Below are positions 52,071 to 60,893 of a stretch of 64,000 bases of DNA, piece by piece. This DNA comes from Flammeovirgaceae bacterium UBA6059. Lineage in GTDB: Bacteria; Bacteroidota; Bacteroidia; Cytophagales; Cyclobacteriaceae. The stretch lies in NCBI GenBank assembly GCA_002435755.1, contig DIYH01000040.1:186001-250000 (forward strand), in the 5' to 3' direction. Position 1 is the stretch's first letter. Each line of letters starts with the position of its first letter. Both the position numbers and the translations under genes were made by a program. The notes under the pieces are model-generated. The model was not told where the DNA came from. It searched no databases and was given only the letters and a program-made list of their open reading frames with translations.

Positions 52071-53239
52071 TCGAAATCTTCGTACAAAAGATATTTTGAT
52101 CTCAGTTGTTTAAACGCTTCCAAGCCGGGCTTCCAGGATTCCATGATCTCTTGCTCAGAAAGACCGGCCTCTATTTGAGCTCTCAGCTCTTCTGTTCCTG
52201 CCAGCAAGGTGAAGAAATCAGTAAAGAAGGGTTTGCCAATGTCATAGAGTTCTTGGTGAAAGTGGAGCAGGTACTTGAGTGTAAAGGCTGTATCAGCCTT
52301 TCTGAGGTCGAGTCCATAGCATAGCGTGTCCTGAAGCACCGGATACCTGGCACCATAGCTACTCACCGGCCGAAATGAGAAGGTGGTATCAGCATATTGA
52401 GGATGACCAATAATCTGGAACTGATTGGTAGTGCCACGCCCGACACTCACTGGAGTTCCTTCAAAAAAGCAGAGCGAAGGATACAAAGCAATCGCTTGAT
52501 CATTGGGTAGGTTGGGGGAAGGGGGAACAGGCAAGGAATATGAGGAATTGTGGTCCCACCCCTCCATTTTTACCACATCCAATGAGCACTTACGGCCATC
52601 TGCGAGCCAGCCTTCTCCGTTGATCATCAGCGCATACTCACCGATTGTCATCCCGTGTACTACCGGCACATTGTGCATTCCGATAAATGACTTATGTTCA
52701 TCTTTCATAATGGGGCCAGTCACATAGTGACCATTAGGATTAGGACGATCCATTACGATAAGTTGCTTCTCATTTTCGGCACATGCCTCCATCACGTAGT
52801 GCATTGTGCTGATGTAGGTGTAGAATCTGGCTCCAACATCCTGGATGTCAAATATGACCACATCCAGGTCCTCTAATGCTTCTTTGCTTGGTTTCTTGTT
52901 CTTACCATATAGACTGACAATAGGTAGCCCTGTAACTTCATCTTTGGTGTCATCGATCACAACTCCTCTATCTGCCGTTCCCCTGAAACCATGCTCAGGT
53001 GCGAATATCTTCTTTACCTGAATGTCTTTCTTTAGCAAAAAATCAAGTGTAGACTCACTTCCCACCCGTGAGGTTTGATTGATTATCACACCTACAGTTT
53101 TATTCTGTAGCAGTGAGCTGTAAGCCTCAAACCGTTCTGTCCCCATTTTTAGTTGGGTTTCCGTCTTCTGAGGGTCGGTCTGGGCACAGGCAAGGTTGAA
53201 AACTAGTGCTGTAAGGATAAGTATACTGAAGCTTTTCAT
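52067..53239 (-). CDS. DUF1343 protein, NamZ-like exo-N-acetylmuramidase
   Basis: A 390-residue exported protein (signal MKSFSILILTALVFNLACAQ). The DUF1343 family includes NamZ, an exo-beta-N-acetylmuramidase that trims MurNAc ends of peptidoglycan fragments. Typical segments seen: KTVGVIINQTSRVG, IFAPEHGFRGTADRGVV, VVIFDIQDVGARFYTYISTM, VMDRPNPNG, IGMHNVPVVHGMTIGEYALM and EGTPVSVGRGTTNQFQIIGH. It acts in the periplasm. It leads the tight operon with fmt (4-base overlap), folA, SDR and the subtilase. A near-perfect -7 (TAATTTTA) stands at 53253-53260. Confidence 0.88.
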   Translation of the reverse strand: MKSFSILILTALVFNLACAQTDPQKTETQLKMGTERFEAYSSLLQNKTVGVIINQTSRVGSESTLDFLLKKDIQVKKIFAPEHGFRGTADRGVVIDDTKDEVTGLPIVSLYGKNKKPSKEALEDLDVVIFDIQDVGARFYTYISTMHYVMEACAENEKQLIVMDRPNPNGHYVTGPIMKDEHKSFIGMHNVPVVHGMTIGEYALMINGEGWLADGRKCSLDVVKMEGWDHNSSYSLPVPPSPNLPNDQAIALYPSLCFFEGTPVSVGRGTTNQFQIIGHPQYADTTFSFRPVSSYGARYPVLQDTLCYGLDLRKADTAFTLKYLLHFHQELYDIGKPFFTDFFTLLAGTEELRAQIEAGLSEQEIMESWKPGLEAFKQLRSKYLLYEDFE

Positions 53240-53389
53240 TCGTTATGTAAAATTAACCGAACAGGGACTGAGTTATCATATAAACCGAGATTAAGATGAA
53301 CGGGTCTTTTCTAAGGTGTCGAAGTGAAGTGATGGTCAGTTTAGTTCTTTCGACGAGTACTACTAAATTGCGACAAAATCTAGAGCTGA

Positions 53390-54607
53390 TTGAACCTTCC
53401 ATTTTTCATTTCTAAGAGGATCAACGCCGAATCACAAGGTAGTTTTTCATCTACGATCAACAAGATCGCTATAGCCAGCGTGGCTATCGGCCTCACAGCA
53501 GTGTTGGTCTCATTTATGATCTTGGAAGGTTTTCAAAAGACTATTCAGGACAAGATATTCAGCTTTGCAGGGCATCTTCAGATCACGAAGTACACTCTTG
53601 CTTCTAGTGTTGAAGATGAGCCTATAAGCCTGAATAGTAGTTTTTACAGACAATATAAGTCGTTGGACTTCATCGACCATGTGCAGTCTTATGCTTATAA
53701 AGCGGGCTTACTCAAAACGGATACTGAGGTGCAGGGCGTAGTGATCAAAGGGGTGGGCCAGGATTTTGACCATGACCGTTTTGCAGCGAATATGGTAGAA
53801 GGACGCTTCATTCAATTCCCAGACAGTGGCTATTCCAGAGAGGTCATCATTAGCCGAAACATGTCCAGACTTTTGGAACTAAACATAGGGGACAAATCGC
53901 TGATCTACTTCGTTCAAAATCCGCCAAGGTATCGCCCTGTGGAGGTAGTCGGTATTTATAGTACTGACCTTGAAGATTTTGATCAGAAGTTTATGATTGG
54001 TGATCTGGGCTTAGTCCAGCGGATCAACAATTGGCCCGATTCTCTGGTAGGAGGCTTTGAAGTATTTGTCAAATCTGGAACTGACCACTCGCTGGCTGAA
54101 GACGTGCTCTTCGGGTTTATTGATTATGACCTTTATGTCAACAAAGTGAGCGATAAGTACTTACAGATCTTTGATTGGTTGAGTTTGTTGGATCGCAATC
54201 TTATCATTTTTTTGTGGCTGATACTTTTCGTGGCAGCTTTCAACATGGTGAGTGTTCTACTCATTCTTATTATGGAGCGTACCCAAATGATTGGTATGCT
54301 AAAAGCGCTGGGTGCCCGGCATGGCTTGATTCAAAAGGTCTTCGTGTTTAATGGCACCCTACTGATCCTAAAGGGTATGTTGATTGGCAACCTGGTTGCC
54401 ATTACAATCGGTATTTTACAAGATTACTTCAAGATCATACCGCTTGATCCTGTCAACTACTACATGTCTTATGTACCTATAGAGTGGAATATTGGGATAT
54501 TCCTGGCACTGAATGTGGCTACCTTTCTGGTAGTCAACCTTACCTTGATCTTACCTACTTTCATCATCTCAAGGCTCAATACAATCAACGCGATTAAGTT
54601 CAGCTAG
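53390..54607 (+). CDS. LolC/E-type ABC transporter permease (FtsX/MacB family)
   Basis: A 405-residue permease. Four membrane segments: about 25-47 (IAIASVAIGLTAVLVSFMIL), about 270-292 (LIIFLWLILFVAAFNMVSVL), about 317-340 and about 370-395. A periplasmic domain of about 200 residues sits between the first two. This is the FtsX-like architecture of lipoprotein release or mechanotransmission complexes; the LolC/E opening MNLPFFISKRI fits. The start is TTG at 53390, which matches the family start. No ATPase gene is adjacent. The last 8 bases overlap the convergent glycosyltransferase gene. Confidence 0.88.
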   Translation: MNLPFFISKRINAESQGSFSSTINKIAIASVAIGLTAVLVSFMILEGFQKTIQDKIFSFAGHLQITKYTLASSVEDEPISLNSSFYRQYKSLDFIDHVQSYAYKAGLLKTDTEVQGVVIKGVGQDFDHDRFAANMVEGRFIQFPDSGYSREVIISRNMSRLLELNIGDKSLIYFVQNPPRYRPVEVVGIYSTDLEDFDQKFMIGDLGLVQRINNWPDSLVGGFEVFVKSGTDHSLAEDVLFGFIDYDLYVNKVSDKYLQIFDWLSLLDRNLIIFLWLILFVAAFNMVSVLLILIMERTQMIGMLKALGARHGLIQKVFVFNGTLLILKGMLIGNLVAITIGILQDYFKIIPLDPVNYYMSYVPIEWNIGIFLALNVATFLVVNLTLILPTFIISRLNTINAIKFS

Positions 54608-55373
54608 CCAGTGGTGGGTACTTTTGAAAGAGACTCCTGATCTTCATTTGGATCACCCCGAAAATGGCCTCTTTGAAAATACCACTTGACATTTTTGAAG
54701 TCCCTTTCGTCCTATCGGTGAATATGATTGGCACCTCTTTGATCTTGAAACCGTACTTCCAGGCGGTAAACTTCATTTCGATCTGGAAAGCGTAACCAAC
54801 AAACCTGATTTTGCCGGGATCAATCGTTCTTAAAACTTTACTTGTGTAGCATTTGAACCCTGCTGTGCTATCCGATATAGGTAATCCGGTAATAGTCTTG
54901 ACATAAATGCTCGCAAAATAAGACATGAGCACCCTGCCGATCGGCCAATTCACAACATTGATACCTGATACGTATCGTGATCCGATGGCCATATCATAGC
55001 CGTCTTTTGCGCATGCTTCATACAACCTGATCAGGTCCTTAGGGTTGTGAGAGAAGTCTGCATCCATCTCAAAGATGTACTCAAAACCATGCTCAAGTGC
55101 GTATTTAAATCCGGTAATATATGCCGTACCAAGGCCTAACTTACCTTGCCTTTCGATCAGATGTAGCCTTCCAACGAATTCCTCTTGTAATGTTTTGACT
55201 TCATCTCCTGTGCCGTCCGGAGATCCGTCATCCACAATCAAGAGATCAAAATCACCTGGCAAAGCCATTACGGTAGAAGTGATCTCCCTTATGTTCTCGA
55301 TCTCATTGTAGGTCGGAATAATGACCAGTTTGTCTTTGGGCACAACTAGTTGTTTAGAGTCCTTTTGTGTCAA
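54600..55373 (-). CDS. Polyprenol-phosphate mannosyltransferase-like GT2 (DPM1-like)
   Basis: A 257-residue family-2 glycosyltransferase without membrane segments. Nucleotide-sugar site: VIIPTYNEIENIREI, LLIVDDGSPDGTGDEVK, and FEMDADFSHNPKDL with the DxD. Later motifs VSGINVVNWPIGRVLMSYFA and PISDSTAGFKCYTSKVL match dolichol-phosphate mannose synthase-like proteins. It likely moves mannose or glucose onto a polyprenyl phosphate at the inner membrane. The gene overlaps the permease gene's end by 8 bases. Confidence 0.9.
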   Translation of the reverse strand: MTQKDSKQLVVPKDKLVIIPTYNEIENIREITSTVMALPGDFDLLIVDDGSPDGTGDEVKTLQEEFVGRLHLIERQGKLGLGTAYITGFKYALEHGFEYIFEMDADFSHNPKDLIRLYEACAKDGYDMAIGSRYVSGINVVNWPIGRVLMSYFASIYVKTITGLPISDSTAGFKCYTSKVLRTIDPGKIRFVGYAFQIEMKFTAWKYGFKIKEVPIIFTDRTKGTSKMSSGIFKEAIFGVIQMKIRSLFQKYPPLAS

Positions 55374-55396
55374 TCGTCTAAAATAAGATATGTTTG
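55364..55396 (+). promoter_or_regulatory. gmhB-like gene promoter (TTTG, 21 bases, TATGTTTG)
   Basis: TTTG at 55364-55367 and a perfect TAnnTTTG at 55389-55396, separated by 21 bases. This is the best full -33/-7 pair I found. The -33 overlaps the start of the divergent glycosyltransferase gene. The leader before the GTG is about 25 bases. Confidence 0.7.
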
Positions 55397-55429
55397 AAGC
55401 CTTTATCTTAAAATCGAAAAAAATTCGAC

Positions 55430-55930
55430 GTGAAAGCAGTCTTTTTAGATAGAGATGGTGTGATCAACAAGGAGCGAGGAGAGTACACTTATCGGTTAGA
55501 CGATTTTGAGCTGATCGGTGAGGTGGCAACTGCAATCACAATGATCAAATCCAGAGGATTCAAAGTGATCGTGATCACCAACCAAGCGGGAATATCCAGA
55601 GGGCTGTACACGGTGGAGCAGATGAAAGCCTGCCATGCTATTTTACAGGAAGCCTGCCAAGGCCTTGTTGATGATATCTATTATGCTCCACTTCATCCTT
55701 CAGTTTCTGAATCTTTGGCAAGAAAGCCTGGTACCCTTATGTTTGAGCGGGCCATTGTCAAATACGATATTGATACAACCAGCTCGTGGATGGTAGGTGA
55801 TAAGATGAGGGACTTGATACCTGCTAAAGCCTTGGGCATCAAGACTATTCTGGTAGGAGATCAGCCAATGGGCAAAGAAGCTGATTATCATCGGAAGGAT
55901 TTATTCAGTTGTCTGGACCTTATTGATTAG
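55430..55930 (+). CDS. gmhB: HAD-IIIA phosphatase, GmhB-like
   Basis: A 166-residue HAD phosphatase, resembling D-glycero-D-manno-heptose-1,7-bisphosphate 7-phosphatase in LPS core synthesis. Motifs: FLDRDGVINKERGEY (DxDG), VITNQAGISRGLY (T/S), ARKPGTLMFERA (Lys) and MVGDKMRDLIPAKALG (GDxxxD). The zinc-binding Cys/His loop of E. coli GmhB is absent here: no Cys follows YYAPLHP. It starts with GTG at 55430. It overlaps speA at its 3' end by 11 bases. Other HAD-IIIA phosphatases remain possible. Confidence 0.78.
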   Translation: MKAVFLDRDGVINKERGEYTYRLDDFELIGEVATAITMIKSRGFKVIVITNQAGISRGLYTVEQMKACHAILQEACQGLVDDIYYAPLHPSVSESLARKPGTLMFERAIVKYDIDTTSSWMVGDKMRDLIPAKALGIKTILVGDQPMGKEADYHRKDLFSCLDLID

Positions 55931-57329
55931 GCCCTGCACCATTGGCATAACCAAGGATCTTCATCATAGCATCACTGTCCTGTTCAGGGGCAAAAAGTGA
56001 GTCTACCAGATTGCCCTGATCATCTTTCTTAATGAGCACATGTTTCGGAGCTGGGATCAGGCAATGCTGGATCCCGCCATAACCTCCTAGTGTCTCTTGA
56101 TAAGCCCCGGTATGAAAAAAGCCAAAGTACAATGTCTCAGGTCTGTCGATTATGGGTAGAAACACCTCAAAAATGTGTGCTTCCGAATCATAGTAGTCCA
56201 TGCTATCGCATGTGAGTCCCCCGATATTCACTTTGTGGTACATGTTATCCCAATGATTGACCGGTAGTAGGATGTATTTCTCGTTTAGACCCCACACGTC
56301 TGGCATATGTGTGATGAAACTCCCATCCATCATGTACCAGAGCTCTTTATCGTTCTGAAGCTTTTGATCAAGTACAGAATAGATGGTAGCGCCACTTTCA
56401 CCTACCGTAAAACTTCCAAACTCTGTAAAGATGTGAGGAACAGGCACGTGATTTTTGTTGCAGATCCACTTGATGTTTTCAACGATCTGCTCAGCCATAT
56501 ATTTGTAGTCGTACTCGAAGTAAAGTGAGTTTTTGATCGGGAAACCTCCACCAATATCGATGGTATCCAGTTCAGGGCAGATTTTCTTGAGCTCGCAATA
56601 CTTGTAAATAAACCTGCTGAGTTCGCTCCAATAGTATGCTGAATCCTTGATTCCTGTGTTGATAAAGAAGTGAAGCATCTTCAGCTTAGCGCTGGAGCCC
56701 TCTATTTTTTCTTTATAGTAGGAAATCACATCATTGTATCGGATGCCTAACCTGGAAGTATAGAAAGCAAAGTTAGGTTCTTCATCAGCAGCGACCCTAA
56801 TGCCGATCTGGTAGTCACCTGTTACATTCGCAGAGTAGTGATCTAACTCTTGCAGGTTGTCGAGGACAGGGATGCAGTTTTTAAAACCATCATTGAGGAG
56901 ATTGGTAATGTACTCTTTGTAGAGTGGCCGCTTAAATCCATTGCAGACAATATATGTTTCTTTGCTGATCTTACCAGAATTGTAGAGGCTTCTTACTATG
57001 GGGATATCAAAAGCAGAAGATGTCTCGATGTGTACCCCATTATCCAGTGCCTCTTCAAGTACAAACTTGAAATGTGATGACTTTGTACAATAGCAGTAGG
57101 TATAAGTCCCTTCATAATGATACTTTTTGATTGCATCACCGAATATCTGCTTTGCGAATTGGATGTTCTCTCCAATCTTCGGAAGATAGGTCAGCTTAAA
57201 GGGTGTACCATACTTTCTGATCAGATCCATCAAGTCTACACTATGAAAACTTAAGTTATTCTGACTGACCGTGAACTCTTTCGTGGGGAAATCAAAGGTC
57301 TGGTCAATGAGGTCGGAGTAGCTTTTCAT
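55920..57329 (-). CDS. speA: Biosynthetic arginine decarboxylase (short form)
   Basis: A 469-residue PLP decarboxylase, making agmatine from arginine. It is of the short fold-III kind found in Bacteroidota, shorter than E. coli SpeA (about 658). PLP Lys83 lies in TYCYCTKSSHFKFV, with an early LPKIGENIQFAKQIF, the phosphate-binding DTIDIGGGFPIKN, and EFGSFTVGESGATIY with the Glu of the active site, then HTGAYQETLGGYGGIQHCLI near the C-terminus. It is divergent from arginase with a 224-base gap and has its own -7 element. Confidence 0.9.
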   Translation of the reverse strand: MKSYSDLIDQTFDFPTKEFTVSQNNLSFHSVDLMDLIRKYGTPFKLTYLPKIGENIQFAKQIFGDAIKKYHYEGTYTYCYCTKSSHFKFVLEEALDNGVHIETSSAFDIPIVRSLYNSGKISKETYIVCNGFKRPLYKEYITNLLNDGFKNCIPVLDNLQELDHYSANVTGDYQIGIRVAADEEPNFAFYTSRLGIRYNDVISYYKEKIEGSSAKLKMLHFFINTGIKDSAYYWSELSRFIYKYCELKKICPELDTIDIGGGFPIKNSLYFEYDYKYMAEQIVENIKWICNKNHVPVPHIFTEFGSFTVGESGATIYSVLDQKLQNDKELWYMMDGSFITHMPDVWGLNEKYILLPVNHWDNMYHKVNIGGLTCDSMDYYDSEAHIFEVFLPIIDRPETLYFGFFHTGAYQETLGGYGGIQHCLIPAPKHVLIKKDDQGNLVDSLFAPEQDSDAMMKILGYANGAGPNQ

Positions 57330-57381
57330 TCAGCTTAGTGAATTAATATCTCAAATGAAAAGTAAGATGATTTTATGCTGC

Positions 57382-57389
57382 CAAATATA
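57382..57389 (-). promoter_or_regulatory. speA -7 element (TATATTTG)
   Basis: A perfect TAnnTTTG on the minus strand, 53 bases before the speA start, giving a leader of about 45 bases. Confidence 0.6.
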
Positions 57390-57477
57390 TGCGTTTTTCT
57401 TTCACACTTAGTCTACTGCTTTATGAATCTGGATGGCAAATTGTTCAACAAATGATCATTCGCAAAAGACCTTTCAC

Positions 57478-57485
57478 TAGTTTTG
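57478..57485 (+). promoter_or_regulatory. Arginase -7 element (TAGTTTTG)
   Basis: A perfect TAnnTTTG, 69 bases before the arginase ATG. The octamer is identical to the ferredoxin one at 32178. Confidence 0.6.
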
Positions 57486-57553
57486 CGGTTGCTAAAGATA
57501 ATTCTTCTTACATGGGAGATTCATTTTTAGAGCAACGACATAATTAACCCACT

Positions 57554-58522
57554 ATGAGATCTATCAAATTGATTGAGGTCAAGTCTGAGCTTGGCGCTGG
57601 CACAAGAGGTGCGAGCCTGGGCGTGGATGCGATCAAAATTGCAAGTATTGACGCCAACTCGGACTACTTCGCGAGGTTCGATGCAGTTAGTGTCCGCACT
57701 GACAATAGTCCACTGTTTAACGGATTTATCTCGCCTTCAGCAAAGTTCATCAATGCCATTCTAGGTGTTGAGAAGCGTGTTTGTGATACGGTAGCTGGAG
57801 CATTGGAGGAAAAGACTTTTCCCATCATTCTGGCTGGAGACCACAGTACCGCTTCCGGTACAGTGGCTGGGGTGAAAACACATTTTGCTGATAAGCGACT
57901 GGGTGTTATATGGATTGATGCACACGCTGACATGCATACACCCTATACCACTCCCTCAGGCAATGTTCACGGTATGCCGTTGGCTATGGCGTTAGCGACA
58001 GACAACCATGAAAACCAGGTCAATCAACCACCTAAAGAGGTCATTCATGTTTGGGACGAGATTAAAAAAATCGGTGTTGAAGGTCCAAAACTGGACCCGG
58101 AGGATATCGTCTTCATTGGTGTGAGAGATACGGAGCAACCCGAGGAAGCTCTGATGGAGAAGCATAACATTAAAAATTTCACTACTGATGAAGTCCGGTC
58201 TTTGGGCCCGCTTGCTGTGGCCGAACAGGCCTTAGAGCGACTTGCCGATTGCGATGTGATCTATATTTCCTTTGATGTAGATAGCCTTGATAGTTCAATT
58301 TCGGTAGGAACTGGTACACCTGTCCCTCATGGCCTGGCTGTTGATGAAGCCAAGATTATCAATTCGACTTTGGTGAAAGACCCTAAAGTATGCGCATGGG
58401 AGATCGTAGAGGTGAACCCGACGCTTGACTCAGAGAACAAAATGGCAGAGGTGGCTTTTGAGGTGTTAGAGGCAACTACAGAGTCAGCTATTCGAGTGAG
58501 TACCCACGCTGAGGTGCATTGA
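57554..58522 (+). CDS. rocF: Arginase
   Basis: A 322-residue ureohydrolase with the binuclear manganese site: ILAGDHSTASG (His), VIWIDAHADMHTP (Asp-x-His-x-Asp) and YISFDVDSLDSS (Asp-x-Asp). SGNVHGMPLAMAL with the arginase-type Asn-x-His-Gly supports arginase over agmatinase, but agmatinase activity would also fit next to speA. A C-terminal WEIVEVNPTLDSENK is typical. Arginase would yield ornithine and urea. It starts the plus-strand run arginase, argS, gpx, menA. Confidence 0.88.
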   Translation: MRSIKLIEVKSELGAGTRGASLGVDAIKIASIDANSDYFARFDAVSVRTDNSPLFNGFISPSAKFINAILGVEKRVCDTVAGALEEKTFPIILAGDHSTASGTVAGVKTHFADKRLGVIWIDAHADMHTPYTTPSGNVHGMPLAMALATDNHENQVNQPPKEVIHVWDEIKKIGVEGPKLDPEDIVFIGVRDTEQPEEALMEKHNIKNFTTDEVRSLGPLAVAEQALERLADCDVIYISFDVDSLDSSISVGTGTPVPHGLAVDEAKIINSTLVKDPKVCAWEIVEVNPTLDSENKMAEVAFEVLEATTESAIRVSTHAEVH

Positions 58523-58591
58523 TCTGGTACGACATTTAATTGAATGAGAAGTGGCACTGGTATACCTTTGCCAGCTTCTTATCAATTGTAT

Positions 58592-60379
58592 ATGGAATCA
58601 GAGATCAAGTCGGGTATCAGCCAGGCATTTAAAGCACTTTTTGATCATGAATTGGCAGTAGCCGATATAGGGCTGCAACCTACCAAGAAGGAGTTCGAAG
58701 GGTCCCATACTTTCGTCACGTTTCCTTATGGTCGTGTTACAGGCAAGAACCCAATGGAGACGGCAGAGCTCATTGGTGACTATCTTAAGTCTGAGGCTAA
58801 GGTGATATCCGACTACAATGTCGTAAAGGGCTTTCTGAATCTTACAGTAGGAGATAAGGCGTGGATTGAAGTTTTGAAGGAAGCCTTCAAGGCCGAACAT
58901 TTCGGTCATGCGGTACCTACCGGAAAAGAAGTCATGGTGGAGTACTCCTCCCCAAATACCAACAAACCATTGCATTTGGGACACCTCCGTAACAACTTCC
59001 TGGGCTGGTCGGTGGCCAGTATCCTGGAAGCTAACGGATACGCATCACATAGAGTACAGATCATCAATGATCGCGGTATCCACATTTGCAAGAGTATGAT
59101 CGCATGGTTAAAGTTTGGCAATGGCGAGACCCCATCCAGTATGAGTGAGAAAGGAGACAAACTAGTTGGGCGCTACTATGTGAGATTTGACCAAGAATAT
59201 AAGAAGCAAATTGTTGAGCTTGTTGAATCAGGATTGGATAAGGAGAAAGCCGAAAAAGAAGCGCCGATCTTGCAGGAAGCACAAGAACTACTCTTGAAGT
59301 GGGAGAACAAAGACCCTGAGATCTATGCGCTATGGCAAAAAATGAATGGCTGGGTCTATGAGGGTTTTGATGCTACTTACGAGCAGATGGGTGTCAATTT
59401 TGATAAACTCTATTATGAGTCAGATACCTTTCTACTGGGCAAGGACGAAGTACTCAAAGGTGTAGAGCAAGGCATATTCTTCAAGAAATTGGATGGCTCT
59501 GTCTGGGTGGATCTGTCCGAAGATGGTCTTGATGAGAAACTACTACTCCGGGCCGATGGTACTTCTGTATATATGACCCAGGATATTGGCACAGCGATTC
59601 TACGCTTTCGGGATTTCCCTAAGATCAACCAACAGATCTATACGGTTGGTAATGAGCAGGAGTATCATTTTAGAGTACTCTTCCTGATCCTGGCTAAACT
59701 TGGCTATCAATGGGCCAAAGAATGCTATCATCTCTCATATGGTATGGTAGACCTCCCTACCGGAAAAATGAAATCCCGCGAGGGAACTGTAGTGGATGCC
59801 GATGACCTCATGGCTGAAATGATCCAGACTGCTGCCGATCATACCACAGAGCTTGGAAAGATAGAAGGCTTCACTACAGAACAGGCGGATGAGCTCCACG
59901 AGATGATTGGTCTTGGGGCTTTGAAGTACTTCCTGTTGAAGGTGGACCCGAAAAAGCGAATGATGTTCAATCCAGCCGAATCGATAGAATTTCATGGTAC
60001 CACCGGCCCTTTCATTCAGTATACCCATGCTCGAATAGCCGCAATCCTTCGTAGGGCCAGGGAGCTTGGTTACGAGTATGAATCGCTTGGTTTTGACCAA
60101 GTCAACGAGCTACATCCTTCCGAGCAATCGGTCGTTGCGGCGATAGCCGACTATCCCAGCAAAGTGAAAATGGCGGGGAAAGAGTATTCACCATCTATCA
60201 TCGCACAATACGCCTACGATCTGGCAAAAGAGTACAACAAATTCTATCAGGAGATCAATATTTTCAACGAAGAGGATGATGTGAAACTCAAAACGAGGTT
60301 GGCACTTTCTGATACAGCGGCAAAAACAATAAAATTAGCCATGGGTTTACTAGGTATCAAAGTGCCACAGCGCATGTAG
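58592..60379 (+). CDS. argS: Arginyl-tRNA synthetase
   Basis: A class I synthetase charging tRNA-Arg. I start at 58592 (MESEIKSGISQ), since the open frame of 16 codons upstream has no family counterpart. About 595 residues, with an N-terminal Add domain, the HIGH motif as HLGHLRNN (about 128-135) after SSPNTNKPLH, a KMSKS-equivalent GKMKSREGTVVDADDL, and the DALR anticodon domain at the C-terminus (QYAYDLAKEYNKFYQEINIF, then LLGIKVPQRM). It lies 69 bases after arginase. Confidence 0.97.
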   Translation: MESEIKSGISQAFKALFDHELAVADIGLQPTKKEFEGSHTFVTFPYGRVTGKNPMETAELIGDYLKSEAKVISDYNVVKGFLNLTVGDKAWIEVLKEAFKAEHFGHAVPTGKEVMVEYSSPNTNKPLHLGHLRNNFLGWSVASILEANGYASHRVQIINDRGIHICKSMIAWLKFGNGETPSSMSEKGDKLVGRYYVRFDQEYKKQIVELVESGLDKEKAEKEAPILQEAQELLLKWENKDPEIYALWQKMNGWVYEGFDATYEQMGVNFDKLYYESDTFLLGKDEVLKGVEQGIFFKKLDGSVWVDLSEDGLDEKLLLRADGTSVYMTQDIGTAILRFRDFPKINQQIYTVGNEQEYHFRVLFLILAKLGYQWAKECYHLSYGMVDLPTGKMKSREGTVVDADDLMAEMIQTAADHTTELGKIEGFTTEQADELHEMIGLGALKYFLLKVDPKKRMMFNPAESIEFHGTTGPFIQYTHARIAAILRRARELGYEYESLGFDQVNELHPSEQSVVAAIADYPSKVKMAGKEYSPSIIAQYAYDLAKEYNKFYQEINIFNEEDDVKLKTRLALSDTAAKTIKLAMGLLGIKVPQRM

Positions 60380-60382
60380 ATC

Positions 60383-60892
60383 ATGAAATACACCTTAGTT
60401 CTAATAGCAATATTGATAAGCCAGCAAGCCATGTCTCAAAGTAGCCTTTACGATTTTAGTATGACCACTATTGATGGTCAGGAATTTGATTTGGGTCAGC
60501 TTAAAGGCAAATCTGTCCTACTGGTCAACGTAGCTTCGGAATGTGGATACACACCGCAGTACGAAGACCTACAACAGTTAAATGTAGATTTTGGTAGCAA
60601 AGTGACTATTCTAGGTTTTCCGGCTAATAATTTCGGTGGTCAGGAACCTGGTAGCAATGAAGATATCGCGCTCTTCTGTAAGAAAAACTACGGTGTGGAT
60701 TTTCAGATGTTTGAAAAGATCGATGTAGTCGGAGCGCGAGCCCATCCACTTTACCAGTGGCTGGCAGATCGTGCAGGAACAGCACCAAGCTGGAATTTCT
60801 GCAAATACCTTGTTAGCGCAGATGGGGAAGAGGTGAGGTTTTTCCCTTCAAGCGTAAATCCAATGGAAGAAACTATTACAGACCGGCTCTAA
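60383..60892 (+). CDS. Exported glutathione peroxidase
   Basis: A 169-residue thiol peroxidase of the glutathione-peroxidase family with a Sec signal (MKYTLVLIAILISQQAMSQ), so probably periplasmic. The catalytic Cys54 is in VASECGYTPQY, Gln87 in NNFGGQEPGS and Trp137-Asn138 in PSWNFCKYL. It has Cys and no UGA codon, so no selenocysteine. It likely uses thioredoxin-like donors. It starts 3 bases after argS and menA follows one base later, so they share a transcript. Confidence 0.93.
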   Translation: MKYTLVLIAILISQQAMSQSSLYDFSMTTIDGQEFDLGQLKGKSVLLVNVASECGYTPQYEDLQQLNVDFGSKVTILGFPANNFGGQEPGSNEDIALFCKKNYGVDFQMFEKIDVVGARAHPLYQWLADRAGTAPSWNFCKYLVSADGEEVRFFPSSVNPMEETITDRL

Positions 60893-60893
60893 G

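Noticed and set aside
57512..57547. Short frame MGDSFLEQRHN before arginase as a possible Arg leader peptide
   Set aside because: Only one Arg in 11 codons and no terminator/antiterminator structure; too weak to call a leader.
60383..60892. Possible selenocysteine in the glutathione peroxidase
   Set aside because: The catalytic codon is for Cys (TGT), not TGA.
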